From Rhodoferax sp. (GTDB taxonomy: Bacteria > Pseudomonadota > Gammaproteobacteria > Burkholderiales > Burkholderiaceae_C): a stretch of 64,000 bases of DNA. Below the pieces are notes generated by a model. It was not told the DNA's origin. It searched no databases and was given only the letters and a program-made list of their open reading frames with translations. The position numbers and the translations under genes are program-made. Shown here piece after piece: positions 44,814 to 53,824 of the stretch. Within the stretch, counting starts at the first letter, position 1. Each line of letters begins with the position of its first letter. Location: positions 1 to 64,000 of the forward strand of contig NZ_JAQTMS010000026.1 of the NCBI RefSeq assembly GCF_028714215.1, given 5' to 3'.

Positions 44814-46316
44814 ATGCTTGTTGCAGCAGCCCTCAAGGGCTACCGTGTGGTCCGGCGCCGGCCCGTGGCGCGCCATTTTTCCGACCGGCAGCGCCGCTGG
44901 CTGCCGCTGCTGGCGCTGGCGCTGGCGCTTGGCGCCTGCGCCGGCCTGCCGCCTAGCGCCAACCAAACATCGACAGCAGCAAGCTTGACGGCACCGTCGC
45001 AATGGCAGGCGCCACTGCCGCACGGCGGTCAACTGACCGACCTCAGTCACTGGTGGCAACAGTTCAACGACCCGCTGCTGACGCAGCTCATCGACGCCGC
45101 GCAGGCGCTCAGCCCGACGCTGGCGGCGGCGCAGTCGCGCATCGCGCAAGCGCGCGCGGCGCAGGTGGCGGCTGGTGCCGCACTGGGCCCGACCCTGAAC
45201 GCCAGCTTCAGCGCCAGCCGCGGCCGCCAGGACTTGAGCCTGCCGCTGGGCAGCAGCACATCGGCTGGCCTGCAAGCGGCCTGGGAGTTGGACCTGTTCG
45301 GCGGCAACGCCGCCGGCCGTGACGCGGCGCAAGCCCGGCTCTCCGGCGCCCAGGCGTCGTGGCATGAAGCCCGCGTGTCAGTGGCGGCCGAGGTGGCCGG
45401 CGCCTACCTCGCGCTGCGCGCCTGCGAGGCCCAACTGGCGCAAACGCAGCTCGACGCCAGCTCGCGCGCCGAGACCGCGCGCCTGACCGAACTGGCAACC
45501 AGGGCCGGCTTTCAAACCTCTGCCACTGCCGCGCTGGCACGCGCCAGCGCGGCCCAGGGCAGCAGCCTGCTGACCCAACAGCGCGCCCAATGCGACCTTG
45601 GCGTCAAGTCGCTGGTGGCCCTGACCGGCTTGGCCGAGCCTGCTTTGCGCAGCCAACTTGCCGGCGGCAGCGCGCAGTTGCCGCAGCCGGCGCAGATCGC
45701 CGTCAGCAGCGTTCCGGCCGAAGTGCTGGCGCAGCGCCCGGACTTGTTCAACGCCGCGCGCCAGGTGCTGGCCGCCAGCGCCGACCTGAGCCAGTCGCAG
45801 GCGCAACGCTATCCGCGCATTGTTTTGAGCGGCAACATCGCCGCCGCCCGCTTCGCCAGCGCCGCCGGCACGCTGGACGACACGCTGTGGAGCCTGGGTC
45901 CGGTGTCGGTGTCGCTGCCTTTGTTCGACGGCGGCGCGCGCCGCGCCAACGTGGAAGCGGCCCGCGCGCGCTACCGGGAGGCCGGCGCCAACTACGCAGC
46001 CCGGCTGCGCACGGCAGTGCGGGAAGTCGAAGAAGCCTTGATCACGCTGCAAAGCACGGCCGCGCGCAGCGGCGACGCGCAGGTCGCCAGCGCGGGCTTT
46101 GCCGTCTCGTACCGGGCCACCGAGGCGCGCTTCAAGGGCGGCCTGGCCAGCCTGTTCGAACTGGAAGACGCACGCCGCAGCCTGCTGCAGGCGCAGAGTA
46201 CCCTGATCGAATTGCAGCGCGAACGCGTCGCCGCCTGGATCTCCTTGTACCGCGCGCTGGGCGGTGGCTGGACCGCCGAGGCGCCAGCCGCGGCGCAGGC
46301 CGCCAGCCAGGACTGA
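44814..46316 (+). CDS. RND efflux outer-membrane factor, NodT/OprM type lipoprotein
   Basis: A 500-residue TolC-family channel that links an RND pump to the outside. After a basic N-terminus, the hydrophobic LPLLALALALGAC forms a lipobox with Cys42 as the lipidated residue. The two repeats of coiled-coil and beta-strand follow, with HWWQQFNDPLL, the repeated alpha-helical hairpins rich in Ala/Gln, and PLFDGGARRANVEAARARYREA in the second half. The n-region before the lipobox is long, so a later start is possible. It is first in the efflux operon, 30 bases before the adaptor gene. Confidence 0.92.
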   Translation: MLVAAALKGYRVVRRRPVARHFSDRQRRWLPLLALALALGACAGLPPSANQTSTAASLTAPSQWQAPLPHGGQLTDLSHWWQQFNDPLLTQLIDAAQALSPTLAAAQSRIAQARAAQVAAGAALGPTLNASFSASRGRQDLSLPLGSSTSAGLQAAWELDLFGGNAAGRDAAQARLSGAQASWHEARVSVAAEVAGAYLALRACEAQLAQTQLDASSRAETARLTELATRAGFQTSATAALARASAAQGSSLLTQQRAQCDLGVKSLVALTGLAEPALRSQLAGGSAQLPQPAQIAVSSVPAEVLAQRPDLFNAARQVLAASADLSQSQAQRYPRIVLSGNIAAARFASAAGTLDDTLWSLGPVSVSLPLFDGGARRANVEAARARYREAGANYAARLRTAVREVEEALITLQSTAARSGDAQVASAGFAVSYRATEARFKGGLASLFELEDARRSLLQAQSTLIELQRERVAAWISLYRALGGGWTAEAPAAAQAASQD

Positions 46317-46346
46317 CCTTCCCCGAATTTCCTTCCTCATTCAAGC

Positions 46347-47504
46347 ATGTCCATGAAATACCATCTTCAACCCCGCTGGATCGTGCTGGCAGTCGCCTCG
46401 CTGGTGCTGCTGGGCCTGGCCTCGTTGGCCCTCACCGATCGCACGCCCGAGGCCAAGAAGCCCGCCGCCCAGGTCAAACCGGCACTCACGGTCAACCTCA
46501 CCGAGCCGCAGAGGACGACGCTGCCAATGAAAATCGAAGCCAACGGCAACCTGGCGGCCTGGCAGGAAGCCAGCATAGGCACCGAGGCCAACGGCCTGCG
46601 GCTGGCCGAGGTGCGCGTCAACGTCGGCGACCAGGTCGAGCGCGGCCAGGTGCTGGCCACTTTCGCGCCCGACATGATTCTGGCCGACCTGGCCCAGATG
46701 CGCGCCAACCTGGCGCAGGAAGAAGCCACCTTGGCGGAGGCCGCCGCCAACGCCCAGCGAGCCCGCGAATTGCAGACTACCGGCGCCCTCAGCGCGCAGC
46801 AGATCAACCAGTACCTGACCGCCGAACGCACCGCGCAAGCGCGCGTCGAGGCGCAGCGCGCGATCGCCAGAACGCAGCAACTGCGACTGGCGCAAACCCA
46901 GGTGCTGGCGCCCGACAGGGGCGTGATCTCGGCCCGCAGCGCCACCGTGGGCGCGGTGCTACCGGCCGGGCAGGAGTTGTTCCGCATGATTCGCCAGGGC
47001 CGGCTGGAATGGCGGGCCGAGGTCTCTTCGGCCGATCTGGCCTACCTCAAACCCGGCATGAGCGCCAGCGTCACGCCGGCCAACGGGACGCGCATCAAGG
47101 GCACGCTGCGCATGGTGGCGCCAACGGTCGATGCCGCCACCCGCATGGGCCTGGTCTACGTCGACCTGCCGGCGCACGGCGCGGCCAAGGCCGGCATGTT
47201 TGCGCGCGGCGAGTTCGAGACCGGCAGCGGCGTGGCGCTGACGCTGCCGCAGAGCGCGGTGCTGCTGCGCGACGGCTTCAGCTATGTGCTGCGCGTGGGT
47301 GCCGATTCCAAGGTCGCCCTGACGAAAGTCGCGGTCGGGCGGCGCGCCGGCGAGCGCATCGAGATCACCGGCGGACTCGACGCCAAGGCGCGTGTCGTTG
47401 CCGCCGGCGGCGGCTTTCTGTCGGATGGCGACACGGTTCGGGTGGTCGAATCGGCGCCGGCACCGAAGAGCGCGGCCAGCGCCAGTGGCGCGCAGGCGAG
47501 GTGA
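46347..47504 (+). CDS. RND efflux periplasmic adaptor (HlyD/AcrA family)
   Basis: A 385-residue membrane-fusion protein anchored by one N-terminal segment (IVLAVASLVLLGLASLAL). The lipoyl half-motif EANGLRLAEVRVNVGDQVERGQVLATF and its partner in LAQTQVLAPDRGVISARSAT flank an alpha-helical hairpin. Beta-barrel and membrane-proximal domains follow. It joins the pump at 47512 to the outer-membrane factor at 44814, and the three genes are close together (30 and 7 bases). A second in-frame ATG lies two codons later. Confidence 0.93.
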   Translation: MSMKYHLQPRWIVLAVASLVLLGLASLALTDRTPEAKKPAAQVKPALTVNLTEPQRTTLPMKIEANGNLAAWQEASIGTEANGLRLAEVRVNVGDQVERGQVLATFAPDMILADLAQMRANLAQEEATLAEAAANAQRARELQTTGALSAQQINQYLTAERTAQARVEAQRAIARTQQLRLAQTQVLAPDRGVISARSATVGAVLPAGQELFRMIRQGRLEWRAEVSSADLAYLKPGMSASVTPANGTRIKGTLRMVAPTVDAATRMGLVYVDLPAHGAAKAGMFARGEFETGSGVALTLPQSAVLLRDGFSYVLRVGADSKVALTKVAVGRRAGERIEITGGLDAKARVVAAGGGFLSDGDTVRVVESAPAPKSAASASGAQAR

Positions 47505-47511
47505 GCGGGCC

Positions 47512-50500
47512 ATGGCAATAAACGTTTCCGCCTGGTCGATCCGCAAACCGGTACCCTCGGTGCTGCTCTTCATCATGCTCACGCTGGTGGGTTTGATGAG
47601 TTTTCGCGCCATGAAGATCCAGCAGTTTCCCGACATCGATCTGCCGATGGTGATCGTCAGCGCGTCGCTGCCGGGCGCCGCCCCGGCGCAGATGGAAACC
47701 GAGGTGGCGCGCAAGATCGAGAACTCGCTGGCCAGCATACAGGGCTTGAAGCACATCTACACCAAGGTGCAGGACGGCATGGCCACCGTGACGGCCGAGT
47801 TCCGCCTCGAGAAACCGACCCAGGAGGCGATGGACGACGTGCGCGACGCGGTGCAGCGCATCCGCTCCGACCTGCCGGCCGAGCTGCGCGACCCGGCCAT
47901 CAGCAAGATGGATTTTGCCGGCATGCCGGTGCTGACCTACACCGTGTCGTCGTCGCGCATGGACGACGAGGCGCTGTCCTGGTTTGTCGACAACCAGGTC
48001 AGCAAGGCGCTGCTGGCGGTGCGCGGCGTCGGCGCCGTCGGGCGCGTCGGCGGCGTGCAGCGCGAGGTCCGCATCGAGCTCGACCCGGCGCGCCTGTTTG
48101 CGCTCAACGCCACCGCGGCGGAGATCTCGCGGCGCCTGCGCGAGGTCCAGCAGGACGCCTCCGGCGGCCGCACCGACCTGGGCGGCGGCGAGCAATCGGT
48201 GCGCACCATCGCCACCGTGCATTCGGCGCAGGAGCTGGGCGCGCTGGAGCTGACCCTGGGTGACGGCCGGCGCATCCGCCTGAACCAGGTCGCCAGCGTC
48301 AGCGACACGGTGGCCGAGCAGCGCGCCACGGCCTTGCTGAACGGCCAAGCGGTGGTCGGTTTCGAGATCACGCGTTCGCGCGGCGCCAGCGAGGTGGAGG
48401 TTGCCAAGGGCGTGCACGCCGCGCTCGATACGCTCAAAGCCCAGCACCCGGACGTGACGATCACCGAGGCCTTCAACTTCGTCGACCCGGTGATCGAGAA
48501 CTACAACGGCTCGCTGGCGCTGATGCTCGAAGGCGCGATCCTGGCGGTGATCGTGGTCTGGCTGTTCCTGCGCGAGTGGCGTGCCACCTTCATCTCGGCG
48601 GTGGCACTGCCGCTGTCCATCATCCCGACTTTCGCGGCCATGCACTGGATGGGTTTCAGCGTCAACGTCATCACGCTGCTGTCGCTGTCGCTGGTGGTGG
48701 GCATCCTGGTTGATGATGCGATCGTCGAGATCGAGAACATCATGCGCCACCTCAGCCAGGGCAAGTCGCCGTTCCAGGCGGCACTGGAGGCGGCCGACGA
48801 GATCGGGCTGGCGGTGATCGCGACCACCTTCACGCTGATCGCGGTGTTTCTGCCGACCGCCTTCATGGACGGCGTGGCCGGCAAGTTTTTTGTGCAGTTC
48901 GGCTGGACCGCCGCGATCGCGGTCTTCTTCTCGCTGGCGGTGGCGCGCATGCTGACGCCCATGATGGCCGCCTACATCCTGCGTGCGCCGAAGAAGCCGC
49001 ACGTGGAGCCGCGCTGGCTGAAGGGGTATCTGCGCCTGGCCGCCTGGTGCCTGAAGCACCGCCTCTGGACGCTGCTGGCCACCGTGCTGTTCGCGCTGGG
49101 CTCCTGCACGCCCCTGTTCGTCGGCAAGATCGCCGGCGGCTTCATCCCGCCCGACGATTTGTCGCAGACCCAGGTCTACATTTCGCTGCCGCCCGGCAGC
49201 ACCTTCGGGCAGACGCTGGCGGTGGCCGAGCAGGCGCGCCAGATCGTGCAGAAGAACCCTCATGTGAAGATGGTCTACACCGCGGTGGGCGGCGGCAAGG
49301 CCGGTGCCGACCCATTCCTGTCGAGCGGCGCGGCCGAGGTGCGCAAGGCCACCTTGACGATCAACCTGACGCCGCGCGCCGAACGCCCCGGCGTCAGCAA
49401 GCAGGCGATCGAAGGCGATTTGCGCCGCGCCCTGGAAGCCGTGGCCGGAGCGCGCCTGAACGTCGGTTTCGGCGGCTCGTCGGAGAAATTCATGCTGGTG
49501 CTGGCCGGTGTCGATGGCGAGGCACTGAACGCCCACGCCGCGCTGGTGGAGCAGGAGTTGCGCGGCCTTCCCGGCATCGGCGCGGTGACCTCCACCGCCA
49601 GCCTGCAGCGCCCCGAACTGGTGGTGCGGCCGGACAACGCCCGCGCCGCCGACCTGGGCGTGACCTCGGCGGCGATTGCCGACACCTTGCGCATCGCCAC
49701 CACCGGCGACTACGACCAGGGCCTGGCCAAGCTCAACTTCTCGCAACGCCAGATCCCGGTGGTGGTGCGCCTGCCCGACGCCGCCCGGCAAGACCTGCGC
49801 TTGCTGGAGCGGCTGGCGGTTCCCGGTGCCCGCGGACCGGTGGCGCTGGGCAACGTGGCAACGCTGGCGATGGACAGCGGACCGGCGCAGATCGACCGCT
49901 ACGACCGGCTGCGCAACGTCAATTTCGAGATCGAGCTCAATGGCCAGCCGCTCGGCAAGGTACAGGCCGAGGCGGATGCGCTGCCCAGCCTGGCCAAGCT
50001 GCCCAGCGGCATCAGCAAGACCGCGGTCGGTGACGCCGAGGCGATGGGCGAGTTGTTCGCCAGCTTCGGCCTGGCCATGGCCACCGGCGTGCTGTGCATC
50101 TACATCGTGCTGGTGCTGCTGTTCCACGCCTGGGTGCAGCCGGTCACCATCCTGGTGGCGCTGGCGCTGTCGATCCCGGGCGCCATCCTGGCCCTCTTCA
50201 TCACCCGCACCGACCTGACCATGCCGTCCATGATCGGCATGATCATGCTGATGGGCATCGCCACCAAGAACTCCATCCTGCTGGTCGAGTACGCGATCAT
50301 GGCGCGCCGCGAGCACGGCCTGAACCGCTGGGACGCCCTGCTGGACGCCTGCCGCAAGCGCGCCCGCCCGATCGTCATGACCACCATCGCCATGGGCGCC
50401 GGCATGCTGCCCATTGCCATCGGCTTCGGCACCGACCCGAGCTTTCGCGCGCCGATGGCGATCGTGGTGATCGGCGGTCTGATCACCTCCACCTTCCTCA

Positions 50501-50625
50501 GCCTGCTGGTGATCCCGGTGGTGTTCACTTTCGTCGACGATCTGGTGCAAAGCCTGAGCCGGCGCTTCCGGCCTGAGGCCGTGGCGCCAGCGCCGGCAGC
50601 ACCGGCAGCGGCCGACGCACATTGA
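47512..50625 (+). CDS. RND efflux pump, HAE-1 type inner-membrane transporter
   Basis: A 1037-residue proton-driven exporter with 12 membrane helices and two large periplasmic loops. The TM4 relay motif is VDDAIVEIENI, with the two Asp used for proton transfer, and the TM10 region has ATKNSILLVEYA with the Lys partner. The N-terminal WSIRKPVPSVLLFIMLTLVGLMSF and FPDIDLPMV blocks are typical. Real start is the ATG at 47512, 7 bases after the adaptor stop. Substrate range cannot be told from sequence; drugs or solvents are usual. Operators upstream suggest TetR-type repression. Confidence 0.95.
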   Translation: MAINVSAWSIRKPVPSVLLFIMLTLVGLMSFRAMKIQQFPDIDLPMVIVSASLPGAAPAQMETEVARKIENSLASIQGLKHIYTKVQDGMATVTAEFRLEKPTQEAMDDVRDAVQRIRSDLPAELRDPAISKMDFAGMPVLTYTVSSSRMDDEALSWFVDNQVSKALLAVRGVGAVGRVGGVQREVRIELDPARLFALNATAAEISRRLREVQQDASGGRTDLGGGEQSVRTIATVHSAQELGALELTLGDGRRIRLNQVASVSDTVAEQRATALLNGQAVVGFEITRSRGASEVEVAKGVHAALDTLKAQHPDVTITEAFNFVDPVIENYNGSLALMLEGAILAVIVVWLFLREWRATFISAVALPLSIIPTFAAMHWMGFSVNVITLLSLSLVVGILVDDAIVEIENIMRHLSQGKSPFQAALEAADEIGLAVIATTFTLIAVFLPTAFMDGVAGKFFVQFGWTAAIAVFFSLAVARMLTPMMAAYILRAPKKPHVEPRWLKGYLRLAAWCLKHRLWTLLATVLFALGSCTPLFVGKIAGGFIPPDDLSQTQVYISLPPGSTFGQTLAVAEQARQIVQKNPHVKMVYTAVGGGKAGADPFLSSGAAEVRKATLTINLTPRAERPGVSKQAIEGDLRRALEAVAGARLNVGFGGSSEKFMLVLAGVDGEALNAHAALVEQELRGLPGIGAVTSTASLQRPELVVRPDNARAADLGVTSAAIADTLRIATTGDYDQGLAKLNFSQRQIPVVVRLPDAARQDLRLLERLAVPGARGPVALGNVATLAMDSGPAQIDRYDRLRNVNFEIELNGQPLGKVQAEADALPSLAKLPSGISKTAVGDAEAMGELFASFGLAMATGVLCIYIVLVLLFHAWVQPVTILVALALSIPGAILALFITRTDLTMPSMIGMIMLMGIATKNSILLVEYAIMARREHGLNRWDALLDACRKRARPIVMTTIAMGAGMLPIAIGFGTDPSFRAPMAIVVIGGLITSTFLSLLVIPVVFTFVDDLVQSLSRRFRPEAVAPAPAAPAAADAH

Positions 50626-50645
50626 AAAGTCAGGAGCCACGCAAC

Positions 50646-51068
50646 ATGAAATCTCTGCACCTGCTACCGGTCACCCTCCTCAGCCTGTCGGCGGTTTCCT
50701 GTGGCGGGGGCGGCGACGCGCCAACTCCGCCGGGCACGGTCAGCTTCGTCATGCGGCTGCACGGGTTTCCCGGCAGCGAGGAGTTTCGTGTGGCAACCGC
50801 CTCGGCCGACTTCATCGCCAAGGCCCGGGCGCAACTGCTGCTGCCCGAAGCGCAGCGCAGCCTCTTTGTCAACGGCGCCATCGCCGCCGGCAGTGCCGGT
50901 GTGAACACCGGCTGGAGCTGGCATTTCTCGGACGCCGCTCTGGTGGAGTCGGCGATCGAGCTGTGCGATGGCCGGCCCAGCATGGTTGAAGCCAACCAGG
51001 ACTACTGGCTCAACACGGTCAAGCGCTTCTGCCCCTGGCCATCCTACGTCTACGCCGAGGCCACTTGA
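50646..51068 (+). CDS. BP74-like lipoprotein
   Basis: A 140-residue predicted lipoprotein. Signal MKSLHLLPVTLLSLSAVSC places the lipidated Cys at residue 19, followed by a Gly-rich spacer. The rest matches the N-terminal domain of BP74-type calmodulin-binding proteins: FVMRLHGFPGSEEFRVATAS, then A..INGAI-like segments, WSWHF.DAALVE.AIELCD and a final FCPWPSYVYAE. Such domains are short secreted or lipid-anchored modules whose bacterial role is unknown. It lies 20 bases after the RND pump and is probably the fourth gene of the efflux operon. Confidence 0.7.
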   Translation: MKSLHLLPVTLLSLSAVSCGGGGDAPTPPGTVSFVMRLHGFPGSEEFRVATASADFIAKARAQLLLPEAQRSLFVNGAIAAGSAGVNTGWSWHFSDAALVESAIELCDGRPSMVEANQDYWLNTVKRFCPWPSYVYAEAT

Positions 51069-51078
51069 GCGAGCCAGC

Positions 51079-52005
51079 TCACGAGGGCGCCTTGGCTTTG
51101 ACGCGCTGTTCGACAAACTGCACCAGAAGCTGATTGAACCTGGCCGGCTGGTCGTAGAACACGGCGTGGCCGGCGCCTTCGACGACGGCGCTGCTGGCCA
51201 GCGGAATCGCCTGCTGCAACTGTTCGCTTCGGTCCTCCGCGGTGCCGGCCACCACCAGCAGGGTAGGCACTTCGATGCGCCGCAGCGCCGGCCGGTAGTC
51301 CTTGCCCATGAAATCGAGCACCAGATTGGCCACGCCCACGCTGCTGGGGGTTCGCATGGCATTGCCGACGATCGTGTCGAGTTCAGCGGGCGACAGCGGT
51401 TGGCTGAAGATGTACGGCATCATGGCCTCCAGGTACTCGCGCGGATTAGCTGCATAGAAGGGCATCCGTCCCAGGCTTGAGCGCAGCTCCCGGATGTCGA
51501 CGTCGGCGGCGCCGGCCGACACCGTGGCATCGACCAGCACCAGGCCAGCGACTTCCGCGGTACCGAACGCCAGCGCGTAGGCGGCCACGTCCTGCACGCC
51601 TTGCGACCAGCCGACCAGCACCGGCTTGTGCAAATGCAGCGTCTTGATCAGGTTGGCGATGTCGACGGCCCGATGGTCCGGGCTGTTCGAGTGATCCAGT
51701 TGGGTCGAGCCGCCTTGTGAGCGCGGATCGAACGCCACCACGTGGTAGCGCTCGCTCAAGGCGGTGATCTGCTTGCGCCAGATGTCCGCCGTGAAGCACC
51801 AGCCGGGGACCAACAGGATGACCTGGGCGTCCTTTGGGCCGGCCTCGATCACGCGCAGCTTGATGTCCGCCGAGACGGCCACCAGCCGGTCGGAAATTGC
51901 TTGCTCCGAGTGCGCCATCGAAGGCGCCCACAGTGCGCACCCCAGCAACAGGGCCAGGGTCCACGCCTTCGCCAACAGCATCGGTCTTTGGTTCGTCACC
52001 ATCAT
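51079..52005 (-). CDS. Exported alpha/beta hydrolase
   Basis: A 308-residue alpha/beta-hydrolase-fold protein with a signal peptide (LLAKAWTLALLLGCALWAPSMAHS). The nucleophile elbow is GWSQG (Ser), the oxyanion region is LLVPGWCFTADIW, and the catalytic His is in GAGHAVFYD. It belongs to the broad haloperoxidase/esterase-like group; the substrate is unknown. GGAGGAG stands just before the ATG at 52003-52005. It converges with the BP74-like gene, 10 bases apart, so it is not part of the efflux transcript. Confidence 0.88.
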   Translation of the reverse strand: MMVTNQRPMLLAKAWTLALLLGCALWAPSMAHSEQAISDRLVAVSADIKLRVIEAGPKDAQVILLVPGWCFTADIWRKQITALSERYHVVAFDPRSQGGSTQLDHSNSPDHRAVDIANLIKTLHLHKPVLVGWSQGVQDVAAYALAFGTAEVAGLVLVDATVSAGAADVDIRELRSSLGRMPFYAANPREYLEAMMPYIFSQPLSPAELDTIVGNAMRTPSSVGVANLVLDFMGKDYRPALRRIEVPTLLVVAGTAEDRSEQLQQAIPLASSAVVEGAGHAVFYDQPARFNQLLVQFVEQRVKAKAPS

Positions 52006-52127
52006 GATTTGCTCCTCCAGGGGCTGTTCACTCTACCTTAAGAAATCCCTAAGACTCAACTGGGAAGATGCCGGCACTGGGGGCATGGGCTCTGCCCAAA
52101 TTGTCAGCTAATCGGTATTTTCCAAAA

Positions 52128-52505
52128 ATGTTTTCCCTTGTTTCCCGTTTCACGACCAGTCTGATGGGCCTTATCGGCGAATCGGCATCGAGCGCAGAAG
52201 TTGAAATTCGGGTCGAGGAAATCCGCCGGGAAATGCTGGCCATCATGTCGGAACTCCCGGATCAGCAGGGCGCACGATCGGCGCCCTGGACCCGGGTCTG
52301 GGCCAAGGTATCGCGGGCCGCCAACATCCAGACACTTTGGTATTTGCGCATTGATCTGATGGCGCTGCTGTCAGCGCATTGTGGCGAACATGTGGCGCGC
52401 GACAAGTTGGCCGCCATCACCAAAATGTTTCGTGGTGTGTTGCCACCCGCTCAGATGGCAAGACCAGACCGCCGTCGCCAGTCAAAACTGAGGCCTCTTG
52501 AATAG
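52128..52505 (+). CDS. Small unrecognised protein
   Basis: A 125-residue soluble protein, mostly helical, with an acidic stretch (EVEIRVEEIRREMLAIMSELP) and a basic C-terminus (RPDRRRQSKLRPLE). No signal peptide or known motif is seen. The ATG at 52128 is one of several possible starts (another in frame at 52068). It lies alone on the plus strand between two minus-strand genes. Codon use looks like the neighbours. I cannot assign a function. Confidence 0.55.
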   Translation: MFSLVSRFTTSLMGLIGESASSAEVEIRVEEIRREMLAIMSELPDQQGARSAPWTRVWAKVSRAANIQTLWYLRIDLMALLSAHCGEHVARDKLAAITKMFRGVLPPAQMARPDRRRQSKLRPLE

Positions 52506-52511
52506 GCGGGA

Positions 52512-52904
52512 TCACGCCAGTTCAACCTTCATTTTCCGGTCTTTCTTCCGTGAGTTTTCCTGCACGCGAAACGCAACGATTTTCTTGATCAGTTTCAGCG
52601 GCAGTGGCCGGTCGATGGGAAACTGAATGGCACCTTTGGAGGTTTTGTAGATTCTTAACTCGTGCTGGAATGGGGCGATCCCACTCGGTGTGGGATAGAG
52701 TCCTATGTGTCGCTCGAAGGCAGCGAAATGCACAAGATTGCCTTTGAAGTAAAGGGTTGGCATTTGATAGCTTATTTTCTCGATGGCCTCGGGTGCCGCC
52801 AGGCTGATGGCTGATCGCAGTTCCTGCAAGATGGCTTGCACAGCTTCGGGAAACCCCTGGATGTATTGGTCGATTGACGCGATTTTTTCGGCTGGCGTTT
52901 TCAT
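52512..52904 (-). CDS. DUF1801 (YdhG-like) protein
   Basis: A 130-residue protein of the DUF1801/YdhG family. The typical IDQYIQGFPEAVQAILQELRSAI, EKISYQMPTLYFKGNLVHFAAF and HIGLYPTPSGI are present. Some relatives, such as Fra in Bacillus, act as frataxin-like iron chaperones, but most are untested. Start ATG at 52902-52904 after CAGGAG. It follows the membrane-protein gene by 14 bases and ends the DHFR-led operon starting at 55626. Confidence 0.88.
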   Translation of the reverse strand: MKTPAEKIASIDQYIQGFPEAVQAILQELRSAISLAAPEAIEKISYQMPTLYFKGNLVHFAAFERHIGLYPTPSGIAPFQHELRIYKTSKGAIQFPIDRPLPLKLIKKIVAFRVQENSRKKDRKMKVELA

Positions 52905-52918
52905 GTTCGGCTCCTGGT

Positions 52919-53809
52919 TCATGAAAGTTTCGCGGGCTCATGGCGCAGCGTCAGCAGCCAGCCGACCAGGCAACCAAAAATGAAATTGGAGGAGGCGGTT
53001 TCCCTCAGGTGGGCCATGCGTACTGCTTCAGGCATGTAGGGGTTGGGTAGCAGAAGCTGGGCACTCATCAGCACGGCGAACAGCAAGCCGACCATCAGGG
53101 CGGTCTCCGGCCAGCGCCCTTTCGTCATGCGCACCACCGGCAAGGCGATCGCCACCCACAACAGGGCGCGCAGGATCTGGAACGGGATCAGCCAAAAGGT
53201 GTCTGTCAGCACGACGCTCATGCGGGCGAGGAAGCTGCCTTCGTCGACACCGCCGTAATACGCCGGCACCGCAGGGTTTCGCCAGGCAATGAAATAGCCA
53301 AAAGTGAAATACACAATGAGGTAAGCCAAAGCCAGTGCCGCCAGCCGCCAGGCCCATTGCGGCGCGGGCATGAGCAAGCGCGGATTGAGTTCCTGGTCGT
53401 CGTCGGCTTCGGCTTTCCTCTTTCCCAGTACGAGAACGGCAAGCGCCGAGAAGGGGGCAGCAATCAGGGCACCCATCAGAAACAAGCGCGGCAACATGCC
53501 CGCTGGCAGACGCGTGACAAACACGGCCGTCTCGATTTGCGACATGAACGTCATCACGCCATAAAAGACAAAAAACACGGTCGCAACAAGCCGCCAGCCG
53601 GCCCAGCGGGAGCGAAGAACAAGATATGTCAAAACCAGCGTGCATAAAAAGCAGTCCGCCAGCAGCAGCCCGGCCGCCGGTGCGCCGGAATTTTCAGGCG
53701 CCGGAGCATTGCCCTGCAAGCCCACTGCGCTGGCTGCCACGGCAAAGCAGATGAAGAGAATCGCCGTCAGGGCGGCGACTTTGAGCACGATGAAAATAGT
53801 CGTCTTCAT
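52919..53809 (-). CDS. Polytopic membrane protein, unrecognised
   Basis: A 296-residue protein with about seven hydrophobic segments: the first near 8-28, others near 46-66, 75-95, 105-127, 155-172, 208-230 and 235-255. The cytoplasmic loop has a KRKAEADDD patch. No transporter or enzyme signature is recognised. The start ATG at 53807-53809 gives a signal-anchor-like first helix. It lies between the beta-lactamase-fold gene and the DUF1801 gene and is probably part of the same operon. Confidence 0.8.
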   Translation of the reverse strand: MKTTIFIVLKVAALTAILFICFAVAASAVGLQGNAPAPENSGAPAAGLLLADCFLCTLVLTYLVLRSRWAGWRLVATVFFVFYGVMTFMSQIETAVFVTRLPAGMLPRLFLMGALIAAPFSALAVLVLGKRKAEADDDQELNPRLLMPAPQWAWRLAALALAYLIVYFTFGYFIAWRNPAVPAYYGGVDEGSFLARMSVVLTDTFWLIPFQILRALLWVAIALPVVRMTKGRWPETALMVGLLFAVLMSAQLLLPNPYMPEAVRMAHLRETASSNFIFGCLVGWLLTLRHEPAKLS

Positions 53810-53824
53810 GTCTTTCTTCGCCCA

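Noticed and set aside
47365-50640. A minus-strand open frame of about 1090 codons opposite the RND pump
   Set aside because: Its translation is His/Arg/Gln-rich and low in hydrophobic order, as expected for the antisense of a GC-rich gene. The plus strand encodes an unmistakable RND transporter.
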